Shown here: positions 34,163 through 43,845 of the stretch, piece by piece
Position numbering within the stretch: the first letter of the stretch is position 1
Layout of the letters: each line of letters begins with the position of its first letter
NCBI RefSeq assembly: GCF_000613945.1
Contig: NZ_BAJY01000021.1
Location: 1-49,012 of the forward strand
Source: Prevotella falsenii DSM 22864 = JCM 15124
Lineage (GTDB): Bacteria; Bacteroidota; Bacteroidia; Bacteroidales; Bacteroidaceae
Reading direction: 5' to 3'
DNA length: 49,012 bases
Made by a program: the position numbers and the translations under genes
The notes under the pieces: model-generated
The model's input: the letters and a program-made list of their open reading frames with translations, nothing else
Databases searched by the model: none
What the model was told of the DNA's origin: nothing

Positions 34163-35659
34163 ATGCTACTTACAAATATATTATTGCTGGCCAATCTGTT
34201 TGCCGCTCAAGCGGATTCAGTCGGCAGCAATACACAATTTGATAATTATTATAAGGATTCAATTAAAATAGAGACAACACATCAGCAAGACTCTATTACC
34301 GAAAAAACAGAAGTCCGGAAATATCCTTGGCGCGCCACGGCACAAGTCGTTGGTGCCAATCTTGGTATCCTTGCTTTCGACAGATACATACTTGATGCTC
34401 CTTTTTCAAAGGTTACGTGGAGAACAATAGGGAGAAATTTGTCGCCCACAAAATGGTATTGGGACAGCGACATCTTCAGAACCAACTTGTTCTCGCACCC
34501 TTATCACGGATCTATCTACTACAATGCAGCACGTGGCAACGGCTTATCTTACGTTGAGGCAATACCCTACACCATTATTGGAAGTTTGATGTGGGAAATC
34601 GGCGGCGAAATGGAACGTCCGTCTATCAACGACTTTTTAGCAACCTCAATAGGTGGATTGCCCACAGGCGAGGTGCTGCATAGGGTTTCCGACCGCATTT
34701 TCGACAACCGCAAACGTGGATTTGAACGTGTCGTTCGTGAAATAATTGGCACAGTCGTAAACCCTTCTCAAGGTTTCACACGATTGATAACGGGCACTGC
34801 TTTCCGCACAACCAACATTCGCAGCAACTTGGAAACAGACAATAGCATCCCACTCTACTTCTCCATTCTTAGCAGTGCACAAATGCTTGACAGCCATACC
34901 GCAGGCGTGAAGCCCAATTATCGCCCGGCTTTCGATATAAGTTTCTCTTACGGTTCGCCTGTCAATGCGGCTAACAAACGACCTTACGACTTCTTCAGGG
35001 CAAACTTAGGACTTAGTCCGGGCATGAAACAGTCGTTCGTTAGCAATGCAAGCATTATCGGACAGCTACGCCAATGGCCGTTACTGCAAACCAACAACAG
35101 CACAACAACTGTAGGATTGTATCAGAATTTCGACTTCTACTCCACCGATTCCATTAAGGGTACCGTGCCTTACAAGGTGTCTGAAGCCGCAAGTATGGGC
35201 GTTGGTATAGCGTGGTACTATGAGTTAAGACGGTTAAAATGCTTTTCCGAACTATACCTCAATGGTGTTTTGCTGGGCGGTGCCTTATCCGACTATCAAA
35301 ACAACCGCTATAAACGCGATTACAGCGTGGGCAGCGGCTACAGCATTAAAAACTATTCGGGCATCGATTACGGCTCTCTCGTTCACTTCCGCTTACTTGC
35401 CGATATGAAATATCTTGCTTCTTGGCATAGCTACGAAGATGAAGACGAGACCAAAGAATACGTTGATTACAGCGTTATGGGTGACCGCGGCAGGGTGATA
35501 ACCTTTCTATTGCAGCCCAAAATAGAAATTTCGTTGTCGAAACATTGGTTTATGGCTGCTCCATTGCTCTTCGTTTTCCGCAATTTCCATTATCGTTATC
35601 GGCGCAACAGGCACACAACTACCTACGACGTGAGGCTCGGAATAGGTTTCAGATTATAG
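34163..35659 (+). CDS. DUF3943 family outer-membrane protein
   Basis: 498 residues. A hydrophobic start (MLLTNILLLANLFAAQA) looks like a signal peptide with cleavage after AQA. The conserved DUF3943 block lies near 50-200 (FDRYILDAPFSKVTW, NPYHGS-like SHPYHGSIYYNAARGNG, GEMERPSINDFLATSIGG, GEVLHRVSDR). The remainder alternates polar and aromatic residues as in a beta barrel and ends with an aromatic-type terminus (YDVRLGIGFRL). Outer-membrane location is an inference; function is unknown. The ATG is only 21 bases after the possible -7 box. Confidence 0.8.
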   Translation: MLLTNILLLANLFAAQADSVGSNTQFDNYYKDSIKIETTHQQDSITEKTEVRKYPWRATAQVVGANLGILAFDRYILDAPFSKVTWRTIGRNLSPTKWYWDSDIFRTNLFSHPYHGSIYYNAARGNGLSYVEAIPYTIIGSLMWEIGGEMERPSINDFLATSIGGLPTGEVLHRVSDRIFDNRKRGFERVVREIIGTVVNPSQGFTRLITGTAFRTTNIRSNLETDNSIPLYFSILSSAQMLDSHTAGVKPNYRPAFDISFSYGSPVNAANKRPYDFFRANLGLSPGMKQSFVSNASIIGQLRQWPLLQTNNSTTTVGLYQNFDFYSTDSIKGTVPYKVSEAASMGVGIAWYYELRRLKCFSELYLNGVLLGGALSDYQNNRYKRDYSVGSGYSIKNYSGIDYGSLVHFRLLADMKYLASWHSYEDEDETKEYVDYSVMGDRGRVITFLLQPKIEISLSKHWFMAAPLLFVFRNFHYRYRRNRHTTTYDVRLGIGFRL

Positions 35660-35712
35660 TGCCGATTTCTTTAAACAGACTATCAGACAAAGTCTAAATA
35701 AATGGGTTATCG

Positions 35713-35744
35713 TTTGGACAATATGTCGAAAATTCGTATTTTTG
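35713..35744 (+). promoter_or_regulatory. Promoter of mutS
   Basis: TTTG at 35713-35716, 20 bases, TATTTTTG at 35737-35744. It is a full match to the Bacteroidota consensus, with a predicted transcript start near 35750. Confidence 0.75.
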
Positions 35745-35790
35745 CATTTCAAGAATTACGATGACGAAAGGTAAGAAAGGTAAAAACAAT

Positions 35791-38457
35791 ATGGCAAAAG
35801 ACAATAAAGGGCTCACTCCGATGATGCGACAATTCTTTTCGATGAAAGAACAACACCCCGATGCGTTAATGCTCTTTAGGTGTGGCGACTTCTACGAAAC
35901 GTATTGCGACGATGCCATAGAAGCCTCTAAAATTCTCGGCATAACGCTGACGCGACGAAACAACGGCGCAGCAGCGGGCGACGAGATGGCCGGATTTCCT
36001 CATCACGCACTCGATACCTTCTTGCCGAAACTTGTTCGTGCCGGAAAACGTGTGGCAATATGCGACCAACTCGAAGACCCGAAGAAAAAGCGCGAAGCTT
36101 TGAAAGGCAAACGGGGCTTGTCTGCCGAAGACAAAATGGTGAAACGGGGCATAACGGAACTTGTTACACCCGGCGTTGCCATGGGCGACAACGTGCTGAA
36201 CTATAAGGAAAACAACTTCTTGGCAGCGGTTCACTTCGGCAAAGGAGCATGCGGCGTGAGCTTTCTCGATATTTCGACAGGCGAATTTCTTACCGGTGAG
36301 GGCACGTTCGACTATGTTGAAAAACTCATTGGCAACTTTTCGCCAAAGGAAGTGCTGTACGACCGCACACGAAAGTCAGACTTTGAATGCCATTTCGGTA
36401 CACGCCTGTGTGTGTATGAAATGGAAGACTGGGTGTTTACCGACCTTTCTGCACGACAAAAACTACTGAAACACTTCGGAACAAAGAACCTAAAAGGCTT
36501 CGGTGTAGACCATCTGAACAACGGTGTAATAGCTGCCGGGGCTATCATGCAGTATTTGGAGCTGACCCAGCACACAAACATCAACCACATAACGTCGCTC
36601 GCTCGCATCGAAGAAGAGAAGTATGTGCGGCTCGACCGCTTCACCATTCGTTCCTTAGAACTTGTTGCACCCATGCAGGAAGACGGTTCTTCGCTGCTCA
36701 ACGTGATAGACCGAACCATCACACCAATGGGTGGAAGAATGCTGCATCGCTGGCTTGTGTTCCCATTAAAGGACGTAAAGCCCATTAACGAGCGACTGGA
36801 CATAGTGGAATACTACTTCCGTGAGCCTGATTTCCGCCAATGCCTGAACGACCAACTCCACCGCATGGGCGACTTGGAGCGCATTATTTCCAAAGTAGCA
36901 GCAGGCAGAGTGTCGCCCCGAGAGGTGGTTCAGCTGAAGATAGCCTTACGTGCGATACAGCCAATGAAGACCGCTTGCCTCTATGCGAACAACGAAGCCT
37001 TGAAGCGGGTAGGGGAACAGCTGAACCTTTGCGAGTCTATTCGCGACCGAATAGAGCAGGAAATAAAGCCCGACCCACCACATTTGGTAGCCAAAGGCGA
37101 CGTGATTGCGCACGGTTTCAACGCCGAATTGGACGAATTGCGCTCCATTCGCGACAACGGAAAGCAAGTTTTGCTCGATATTCAAGAGAAAGAAGCTGCC
37201 CAAACAGGCATCAATTCGTTGAAAATAGGCTTCAACAACGTTTTCGGATACTATCTTGAGGTACGCAATACCTTTAAAAACAAGGTGCCGGCTGATTGGA
37301 TTCGCAAGCAAACCCTTGCACAGGCAGAACGCTATATCACCCCCGAACTGAAGGAATACGAAGCCAAAATACTCGGTGCCGACGAGAAAATACTCGCCCT
37401 CGAAGCCCGTCTTTTCAACGAATTGGTGCAGGATATGCAGGAGTTTATTCCGCAAATACAAATCAATGCCAACCTTGTGGCACGCCTCGACTGCCTGTTG
37501 GCATTCGCCGATATAGCCGAAGAAAACAAGTATGTGCGCCCTGTGGTAGACGACAGTATGGTGATTGACATCAAAAAAGGTCGCCACCCCGTAATAGAAA
37601 CCCAACTGCCGCTTGGCGAACAATACATTCCGAACGACGTATATCTCGACAACGAGCAACAGCAGATTATGATGATAACAGGTCCGAACATGGCGGGTAA
37701 ATCGGCTCTGCTGCGCCAAACGGCTCTTATAGTACTGTTGGCGCAGATAGGTTGTTTCGTCCCGGCAGAGGGCGCGAGAATAGGTCTGGTCGATAAAGTA
37801 TTTACACGAGTGGGGGCTTCCGACAATATTTCGCTCGGAGAATCTACGTTTATGGTGGAAATGACCGAGGCATCGAACATTCTGAACAATGTTACACCGC
37901 GCTCGTTGATACTCTTCGACGAGCTCGGACGCGGCACAAGCACTTACGACGGCATCAGCATAGCATGGGCTATCGTGGAGTATCTGCACGAACAACCGCG
38001 TGCCACGGCGCGCACACTCTTTGCCACACACTACCACGAACTGAACGAAATGGCAAAGAACTTCCGCCGAATAAAGAACTTCAACGTATCGGTGAAAGAG
38101 GTAGACGGCAAGATTATCTTCCTGAGAAAGTTGGAACGAGGGGGCAGCGAGCACTCTTTCGGTATCCATGTAGCCGACATTGCAGGCATGCCGAAGTCGA
38201 TTGTGAAGCGTGCCAACGTGGTTTTGAAAGAACTGGAAACCGACAATGCGCAGGTAGGCAGCGTAGGAAAGCCGTCGGCAGAGAAACTTGAGAAGAGTAG
38301 GGAAGGGGTTCAGCTTTCGTTCTTCCAGCTCGACGACCCTGTATTGACGCAGATACGCGACGAAATAATCGGCTTGGACATCAACAACCTCACGCCGGTT
38401 GAGGCACTGAACAAGCTCAACGACATCAAGCGAATTGTACTTCCCAACAGTAAATAA
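35791..38457 (+). CDS. mutS: DNA mismatch repair protein MutS
   Basis: 888 residues from 35791 ([14 protein letters not shown]); an in-frame ATG at 35761 would add [10 protein letters not shown] and lies only about 10 bases from the transcript start. Domain I carries the mismatch-reading [10 protein letters not shown] (Phe-x-Glu as FYE). The ATPase has Walker [13 protein letters not shown] near 631-642, [15 protein letters not shown] (Walker B with signature) near 709-723, and ATHYHEL near 748. The C-terminus ends in the dimer helix region [17 protein letters not shown]. It is intact and full length. Repeat copy B begins at the base after the stop codon. Confidence 0.95.
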   Translation: MAKDNKGLTPMMRQFFSMKEQHPDALMLFRCGDFYETYCDDAIEASKILGITLTRRNNGAAAGDEMAGFPHHALDTFLPKLVRAGKRVAICDQLEDPKKKREALKGKRGLSAEDKMVKRGITELVTPGVAMGDNVLNYKENNFLAAVHFGKGACGVSFLDISTGEFLTGEGTFDYVEKLIGNFSPKEVLYDRTRKSDFECHFGTRLCVYEMEDWVFTDLSARQKLLKHFGTKNLKGFGVDHLNNGVIAAGAIMQYLELTQHTNINHITSLARIEEEKYVRLDRFTIRSLELVAPMQEDGSSLLNVIDRTITPMGGRMLHRWLVFPLKDVKPINERLDIVEYYFREPDFRQCLNDQLHRMGDLERIISKVAAGRVSPREVVQLKIALRAIQPMKTACLYANNEALKRVGEQLNLCESIRDRIEQEIKPDPPHLVAKGDVIAHGFNAELDELRSIRDNGKQVLLDIQEKEAAQTGINSLKIGFNNVFGYYLEVRNTFKNKVPADWIRKQTLAQAERYITPELKEYEAKILGADEKILALEARLFNELVQDMQEFIPQIQINANLVARLDCLLAFADIAEENKYVRPVVDDSMVIDIKKGRHPVIETQLPLGEQYIPNDVYLDNEQQQIMMITGPNMAGKSALLRQTALIVLLAQIGCFVPAEGARIGLVDKVFTRVGASDNISLGESTFMVEMTEASNILNNVTPRSLILFDELGRGTSTYDGISIAWAIVEYLHEQPRATARTLFATHYHELNEMAKNFRRIKNFNVSVKEVDGKIIFLRKLERGGSEHSFGIHVADIAGMPKSIVKRANVVLKELETDNAQVGSVGKPSAEKLEKSREGVQLSFFQLDDPVLTQIRDEIIGLDINNLTPVEALNKLNDIKRIVLPNSK

Positions 38458-38646
38458 AGTGTAAATATTTTTCAGAATAATATCTATCAGCTAACTATCT
38501 CGCTACCAACGCTTTGCAAAACCTATTGTTTTGCATTCCAAAACCGTAGGTTTTGCACGGTAAAAGCGTAGGTTTTACATCGCAAAACCTACGGTTTCGC
38601 AATGCAAAAGCGCAACTATCACTTTTTAAGAGAATTATATTTACAA
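38458..38646 (+). repeat. Copy B of the 189-bp element family, four units
   Basis: It directly abuts the mutS stop. It begins AGTGTAAATATTTTTCAG and ends GAATTATATTTACAA, with inverted ends TGTAAATATTTTTC / TGTAAATATAATTC. Core 15-mers start at 38518, 38540, 38562 and 38584. It is about 94% identical to copy C by eye (roughly 11 differences in 189). Confidence 0.92.
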
Positions 38647-38693
38647 AATCAAGACTGTTTTTCTGCTATAACAACTCCTTTACATCGAAAGAC

Positions 38694-39797
38694 CTATTTG
38701 CCCGATTTGGTGCGGTTACACTTCATACAGAGCATCTGACAATTGTCTTCTACCGTCTTTCCACCTTTGTGCCAAGGTATGATATGGTCAGCTTCCATAT
38801 TCTTAATATCGAAATGTTTCCCACAAATAGGGCAAATACCTTGTTGCTTTTCGTACACCACTCGACTGATTTGTTTGTCGAAAGTACGGATATTCAAATG
38901 TTTTTCGTTGCGTGTAAGCACATACTCGTAAATGCCTTTCTTGTCCTGCACTTCATTGTTTGCCATAAGTTCCGCAACTTCATCTTCAAGTTTCTTTGTG
39001 TCTAACGGCTGCTGTCCAAACTCATTGTAGAATAATCCCCACGGCAAACCTTTCATTTCATTCCGGTAAGTTGGGAAAATGGTCTGCACCCAGTTCATAA
39101 CTTGCACGAAATAGAGCCACAATTCGTTGGCATTGGCATCGTGTTGATGGTCTGCCATATATTGTCGTATCTTCTCATCGGGTGTTCCTTTCGCCCCATT
39201 GTTAATCCAAAACAATACAAGCTGCAAAATTTCTTGGCGTATTGCTGTACCTTTTACATACTTATCGCCCAATCCCATAGCAGGACAACCGGTCTTCGAG
39301 AAATGGCGTTTTGCATCGGTGAGCCATTCACCCGTATATACAGCATTGCGAAGTTCTTGGTCGTAGAGTTTCTCTCCGGCTATATTGATGGTTTTAAACC
39401 ATTCCAACTTCTCGCTGTCGGTGCCTTCACAGAAGTAAACCATTAGTTCGTAATTCAGTATTTGCGCTTGTTGGTCGTCTGTCAGGGTGTGGAAATACTC
39501 TTCTTTTATGGAGAAATCGTTGCTAAGATATTGGCAAATACTAAGTGTGCGCTGCTGCCCGTCCAGCACCTCGAAGCCGCCATCGTCTTTTTTCACCCAA
39601 TACATTACATTTAGTGGGAAGTCTTTCCGTACCGTGTCGATTACAGCATTGCGTTGTTCGTCTTTATAAACAAACTCGCGTTGATACTTCGGACGCACAT
39701 CAAGAAGTCCGCCGTAAGCCACCACACCCTCTTCAGAATCGTCTTTATATCCTTGAAAAAGGTCTTTCAATTTGATTGGTTTTAATTCTATTTTCAT
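38694..39797 (-). CDS. DUF262-HNH nuclease-like protein, probable restriction component
   Basis: 367 residues. The N-terminal DUF262 domain shows the hallmark FEVLDGQQRTLSICQYL near residues 74-90, preceded by YQREFVYKDEQRNAVIDTV; this ParB-like fold is the NTP-using part in GmrSD, SspE and BrxU. The C-terminal 50 residues form an HNH nuclease: CPICG near 323, ADHIIPWHKGG near 334-344, then CMKCNRTK, so both zinc-knuckle Cys pairs and the catalytic DH are present. It is second in a two-gene unit, 71 bp after the M.EcoRI-like methylase. I infer a restriction activity controlled by that methylation; no nuclease of the R.EcoRI family is seen. The unit is flanked by direct repeats B and C. Confidence 0.82.
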   Translation of the reverse strand: MKIELKPIKLKDLFQGYKDDSEEGVVAYGGLLDVRPKYQREFVYKDEQRNAVIDTVRKDFPLNVMYWVKKDDGGFEVLDGQQRTLSICQYLSNDFSIKEEYFHTLTDDQQAQILNYELMVYFCEGTDSEKLEWFKTINIAGEKLYDQELRNAVYTGEWLTDAKRHFSKTGCPAMGLGDKYVKGTAIRQEILQLVLFWINNGAKGTPDEKIRQYMADHQHDANANELWLYFVQVMNWVQTIFPTYRNEMKGLPWGLFYNEFGQQPLDTKKLEDEVAELMANNEVQDKKGIYEYVLTRNEKHLNIRTFDKQISRVVYEKQQGICPICGKHFDIKNMEADHIIPWHKGGKTVEDNCQMLCMKCNRTKSGK

Positions 39798-39868
39798 AAT
39801 TACTTATTGTATAAAGTTTCCTATATATACTTTATTATTTGTCCTCCTCCATTGGTCAGTAACAATGG

Positions 39869-40840
39869 TTATTGTGTCTTCTTTTTAATTAATATCCTGA
39901 AGTATGGTTGTACTGTTTTCCCATTTAAATCAGTATAAACTAAATCTCTATCATCATTACCTTTCCTAAATCTAATTATTTCAAACTGTTTAGGGTTGTA
40001 TTTATCCATAAAAGTTATTGGAACGCCCATTACTCCATCATAGTTCATCGGTATTTCCTTTGTTTTATTAACGTTAATAGCATCGTAATTGTCGTACTTT
40101 GGATATTCTTCGGGAGTATAATGCTTGTACAAAATAAGTTCCTCATGGCGTTTTTTAATGTCAAGATTAGTATACCAACAGCAGTTACGGAACTTTACTA
40201 ACTGTGTATTTTCGTCATATACACCATTTGCAAATGTACGCCCGGTAGGGATAATATTAAAATAAGCGTTGCCACCTGAAAAGCCATTACCGAGCCATAG
40301 CTTATTATTTTTTATCAAAGGGAATATTTCCTTATAGGTTATTGCATTATAATTACCTATTACAATAAACTTTTTATCATATTCTATTAGCTGTGTAATA
40401 TACTCACGGAACAAAGAAAAGGGCGGATTTGTAACGACTATGTCGGCTTGTTCTAATAGTTCTACACATTCTTTGCTGCGAAAATCGCCATCGCCTTTTA
40501 ATGGTTTAACCTCTATTTCTTCATTATCAACGATATGGTTATCGTTTTTATCGCCTTCGTAAACAATATAAACGGCTTGTTCCGAATTGTTTTGAGAGAA
40601 GATATTAATATCTTTACTCTTGTAGCAAGTAGCGATAAGCCTTTTCAAGCCCAACAGTTCAAAGTTCAGAGCAAAATACTTAAAGAAGTTGCTCACACGT
40701 GGGTCGTCGCAGTTGCACAGCACTGTCTTCCCCTTAAAATGTTGTTTGTAGTGTTTCAATTCTCGCTCTATATCGCCAAGTTGCGTGTAGAACTCATCGT
40801 TCTTAGCCTTTTTGGCTAAGGTTAAAGTTTTATTCGCCAT
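39869..40840 (-). CDS. EcoRI-family adenine-specific DNA methyltransferase
   Basis: 323 residues from ATG 40840 (MANKTLTLAKKAKNDEFYTQ), close to the length of M.EcoRI. Sequence features match that family: NDEFYTQLGDIERELKHY, VLCNCDDPRVSNFFKYFALN near 43-62, and the catalytic NPPF in IVVTNPPFSLFREY near 163-176. It should make N6-methyladenine; the target may be GAATTC-like, but this is not shown. The frame is open upstream to 41041, but those 67 codons lie in non-coding sequence with a 9-bp hairpin, so the internal start is chosen. It leads the two-gene unit with the DUF262-HNH gene. The strong A/T content of the gene differs from the neighbouring mutS and fits transfer. Confidence 0.9.
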   Translation of the reverse strand: MANKTLTLAKKAKNDEFYTQLGDIERELKHYKQHFKGKTVLCNCDDPRVSNFFKYFALNFELLGLKRLIATCYKSKDINIFSQNNSEQAVYIVYEGDKNDNHIVDNEEIEVKPLKGDGDFRSKECVELLEQADIVVTNPPFSLFREYITQLIEYDKKFIVIGNYNAITYKEIFPLIKNNKLWLGNGFSGGNAYFNIIPTGRTFANGVYDENTQLVKFRNCCWYTNLDIKKRHEELILYKHYTPEEYPKYDNYDAINVNKTKEIPMNYDGVMGVPITFMDKYNPKQFEIIRFRKGNDDRDLVYTDLNGKTVQPYFRILIKKKTQ

Positions 40841-41400
40841 AGTATAAATGATACTTTGTACGAATACCGAATATTCAATAAAAAACGAGGAACGACCAAA
40901 TACAACGAACGTGGACGTAAACTTATCCACGTTCTGAGGTACTTGGCCGAACCCACAATGCAGAAGATAAGTTAAACGCCCACGCATATTGCGCAGACGT
41001 TTACGACTTATTCCAACTACATTGGTTCTTTCTACGGCCAAGTTTCCAGAACGTTTTATAGAATAAACAGCAAACGCTTGTTATTTATTTCCAACAAAAA
41101 TTTGAGCTTTCTTCGAACCATCAATTCCTCGATAAGCCCGTTCTACTCGTTTGCAAACTTACATATTTTATTTCATATTCTAAAGATTATTCCCATAAAA
41201 TAAACGTGAGCCGGATATAATTTGTATGCAACGAGCCTGCTCTCGTCAATGATTTCAGTATTCATAGTCGGTTTTTGGAACAATAGATTGTAAGCTATCA
41301 GGTTTGTTGGAAAGTTATAAAAGGAACGATGAATACCGTTTAGATTTCTATGCTGCTGCCTCTGTATTCATCGTTTTATAGACAGAAAACAGACAATAAA
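40841..41400. other. Upstream region of the methylase, with hairpin
   Basis: It holds a perfect 9-bp inverted repeat, GAACGTGGA at 40907-40915 and TCCACGTTC at 40926-40934, 67-94 bp before the methylase start codon, and a diverged end of the foldback type (AACGTGAGCCGGATATAA near 41202). A frame without stops continues from the methylase to 41041, but it has no recognisable protein. No gene is seen. Confidence 0.55.
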
Positions 41401-41589
41401 AGTGTAAATATTTTTCAGAACAATATCTGTCAGCTAACTATCTCGCTACCAACGCTTTGCAAAACCTATTGTTTTGCATTCCAAAACCGTAGGTTTTGCA
41501 CGGTAAAAGCGTAGGTTTTGCAGCGTAAAACCTACGGTTTCGCAACGCCAAATCGAAATTATCACTTTTTAAGAGAATTATCTTTACAA
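41401..41589 (+). repeat. Copy C of the 189-bp element family, four units
   Basis: Full 189-bp copy in the same orientation as copy B. Core 15-mers start at 41461, 41483, 41505 and 41527, an exact 22-bp period. With B it brackets the DUF262-HNH/methylase unit. The small minus-strand frame over it (41438-41626) is a translation of the repeat, not a gene. Confidence 0.92.
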
Positions 41590-41673
41590 TATTAAAGCGG
41601 TTTTCGCTCACGCCCTTAAACAGCAAAATAAAACCGTTTCCTCAATAAAGTTCTATTGAAACACTTCTACCCC

Positions 41674-41719
41674 CTTACAACATGGCTCTGCAATTAAGTA
41701 GCAGAGCCATTGTTGTAAG
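41674..41719. terminator. Long hairpin at the lgt 3' side
   Basis: CTTACAACATGGCTCTGC at 41674-41691 pairs with GCAGAGCCATTGTTGTAAG at 41701-41719 with one bulged T, across a 9-base loop. It lies 25 bp after the lgt stop (minus strand). There is no T-run on that side, so its mode of action is uncertain. Confidence 0.65.
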
Positions 41720-41744
41720 GTATTTCTTGTATCTTTCGGTCGCT

Positions 41745-42587
41745 TTAGCCGCTGTATTCTTTTCCTCTCGACCGCATTATCGACCATACGCCGAGTGCTA
41801 TAAACGGTATGCTGAGTATCTGTCCCATATCGATTGGCAAGCCTGCCTCGAAGTCTACCTGCACTTCCTTTGTGTATTCGATGAAGAAACGGAAAGTGAA
41901 AATAAGTGCAAGACATAAGCCGAAGTAAAGTCCTGTACCCACTTTCTTGGGGTATTTCCTGTAAATAAGGAAGATAACCCAGAAGAAAACGAAGTAGGCA
42001 ATGGCCTCGTAGAGCTGTCCGGGGTGACGCGGATAGGTATCGACATCGTAGAAAACAAATGCCCAAGGCACGTCGGTTACCTTTCCGATAATCTCCGAAT
42101 TCATTAGATTGCCCAAGCGAATGAACACCGATGTTACGGTAGAGCAGATGCCCATAAAGTCTAACACGACCCAAGCATTCAGCTTTGTGCGCTTTATGTA
42201 AAGGTAAAGACCAACGAGGAGTCCGATAACTCCTCCGTGTGAAGCCAAGCCCTGATAGCCAACGAACTTCCAACCGCCACCGGCAAGGAACTTTATCGGG
42301 AGGAATATCTCAACGAAATGCTGCCATGAGTCGAAGAAATCTTGCGGTTCGTAAAAGAAACAATGCCCCAAGCGAGCACCAATAAACGCTCCAAGGAAGA
42401 CGTAAATAAACATCGGGTCGAACTTTTCGCTCGCTATATTGTGGCGTTTAAAAAGCCATCGCATAAGGAAATATGCAACAGCAAAGCCTACAAGCCAGCA
42501 CATTCCGTACCAACGAATGCCTATGGACCCGATACGCACAAGGTATTCGTCGGGTTGCCATGCTATATAAAGCAAGTTGTCTAACAT
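41745..42587 (-). CDS. lgt: Prolipoprotein diacylglyceryl transferase
   Basis: 280-residue inner-membrane enzyme that moves diacylglycerol to the lipobox Cys of prolipoproteins, such as the lipoproteins encoded in this window. About seven hydrophobic segments are seen. Lgt motifs: IRWYGMCWLVGF near 24-35, ASHGGVIGLLVG near 115-126, IRLGNLMNSEIIG near 155-167 (essential Arg and Asn), and RHPGQLYEA near 185-193. The start is supported by an unusually strong ribosome-binding site: TAAGGAGGG ends 7 bases before the ATG, overlapping the space after the ychF stop. It is coupled to ychF by 18 bp. Confidence 0.94.
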   Translation of the reverse strand: MLDNLLYIAWQPDEYLVRIGSIGIRWYGMCWLVGFAVAYFLMRWLFKRHNIASEKFDPMFIYVFLGAFIGARLGHCFFYEPQDFFDSWQHFVEIFLPIKFLAGGGWKFVGYQGLASHGGVIGLLVGLYLYIKRTKLNAWVVLDFMGICSTVTSVFIRLGNLMNSEIIGKVTDVPWAFVFYDVDTYPRHPGQLYEAIAYFVFFWVIFLIYRKYPKKVGTGLYFGLCLALIFTFRFFIEYTKEVQVDFEAGLPIDMGQILSIPFIALGVWSIMRSRGKEYSG

Positions 42588-42605
42588 TTTCTATCCCTCC
42601 TTAAA

Positions 42606-43707
42606 TTACACATTGAAACGGAAGTGCATGATGTCGCCGTCCTGCACAATGTATTCTTTGCCTTCTACACCAAGTTTTCCGGCTTCGCGTACGGCAGCTT
42701 CCGAACCGTATTTCAAATAATCTTCGTACTTGATAACTTCTGCACGAATGAACTTTCTCAAAGTCGGTGTGGATAACGCCCGCACATTGAGGAGCCTTCC
42801 AGCCTTTTTGGAAAGTCCACGCTTTCACTTCCATCTCGCCGGCAGTGATGAATGTCTGAAGATTTAAAAGGTGATAAGCCTTATTGATGAGGCGGTTTAC
42901 CCCGCTTTGTTCCAATCCAAGCTCGTCAAGGAATAGCTTCTTGTCTTCGTAACTCTCTAACGACGCAATGTCTTCTTCGGTCTTGGCAGCAATTATCATG
43001 GTTTCTGCACCTTCTTCGGCTGCGATTTTCTCTATTTGCTTGCTGTATTCGTTGCCGTCCTTTGCACTGTTTTCGTCCACATTGCAAACGTAAAGCACGG
43101 GCTTTGTGGTAAGAAGAAACAAGTCGTGAGCCGCTTGTTGCTCTTCCTTACTCTCAAATTGCACGCTGCGAGCGTTCCTGCCTTGCTCCAATACCTCTTT
43201 ATAAGCATTGAGCACAGTTACCATTATCTTGGCGTCTTTGTTGCCCGCAGCGGCTATTTTCTGCTGTTTGGCAAGTTGCGCCTCGATGGTTTCAAGGTCT
43301 TTCAGTTGGAGTTCGGTATCTATAATCTCCTTGTCTTCTATCGGATTTACTGCTGCACCGCCTTCACGAACGATATTATCGTCCTCGAAACAACGAATAA
43401 CGTGAATGATAGCATCGCATTCGCGAATGTTGCCAAGGAACTTGTTGCCTAATCCTTCGCCCTTGCTTGCACCCTTAACAAGGCCTGCAATGTCCACAAT
43501 CTCGCAAGTTGCAGGCACTATTCTCCCCGGGTGCACAATTTCGGCGAGCTTGTTCAGACGCTCGTCGGGCACGGTAATAACGCCCAAGTTGGGTTCTATC
43601 GTGCAGAAAGGAAAGTTTGCTGCCTGCGCTTTGGCACTGCTCAGACAATTGAAAAGCGTAGATTTGCCCACGTTGGGCAAACCTACTATACCACATTTTA
43701 ATGCCAT
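42606..43707 (-). CDS. ychF: YchF/OLA1 GTPase-family ATPase, with frame break
   Basis: About 367 residues after correction. It is a ribosome-associated P-loop NTPase that prefers ATP. G1 GLPNVGKST (residues 8-16), [10 protein letters not shown] (G3) near 72-81, and the coiled-coil then the TGS domain from about 285 are seen. The first frame goes wrong after GVIHTDFEK near 42755 and would end at 42601 as LPFQCVI. The next frame carries [22 protein letters not shown] and HFRFNV to a stop at 42606, exactly the expected YchF end. Two bases (one G and one T, in GG and TTT runs) seem to be missing near 42751-42757, where FEKGFIRAEV is expected. Confidence 0.93.
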
Positions 43708-43845
43708 ATTCTAAATAAACGTTTATTTTCTTTTGGTGCAAAAATACTGTTTTATTTTGATATTAATCATCAATTGAGCATTATTTTGCACTTCGGTTCT
43801 AAATCTTGAGCGTATTTTGCTTGGGCTTTATTCGCCTCTGCCTTG

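Noticed and set aside
40841..41041. N-terminal extension of the methylase
   Set aside because: M.EcoRI-type proteins start at the internal Met; the extension has no family match and includes a hairpin.
41653..42273. Second long minus-strand frame overlapping lgt
   Set aside because: It is a shadow of lgt, Arg/Leu-rich without motifs; lgt itself has all family residues.
42764..42773. DnaA-box match (TTATCCACA on the minus strand)
   Set aside because: A single site inside the ychF coding sequence without neighbours; a chance match is likely.
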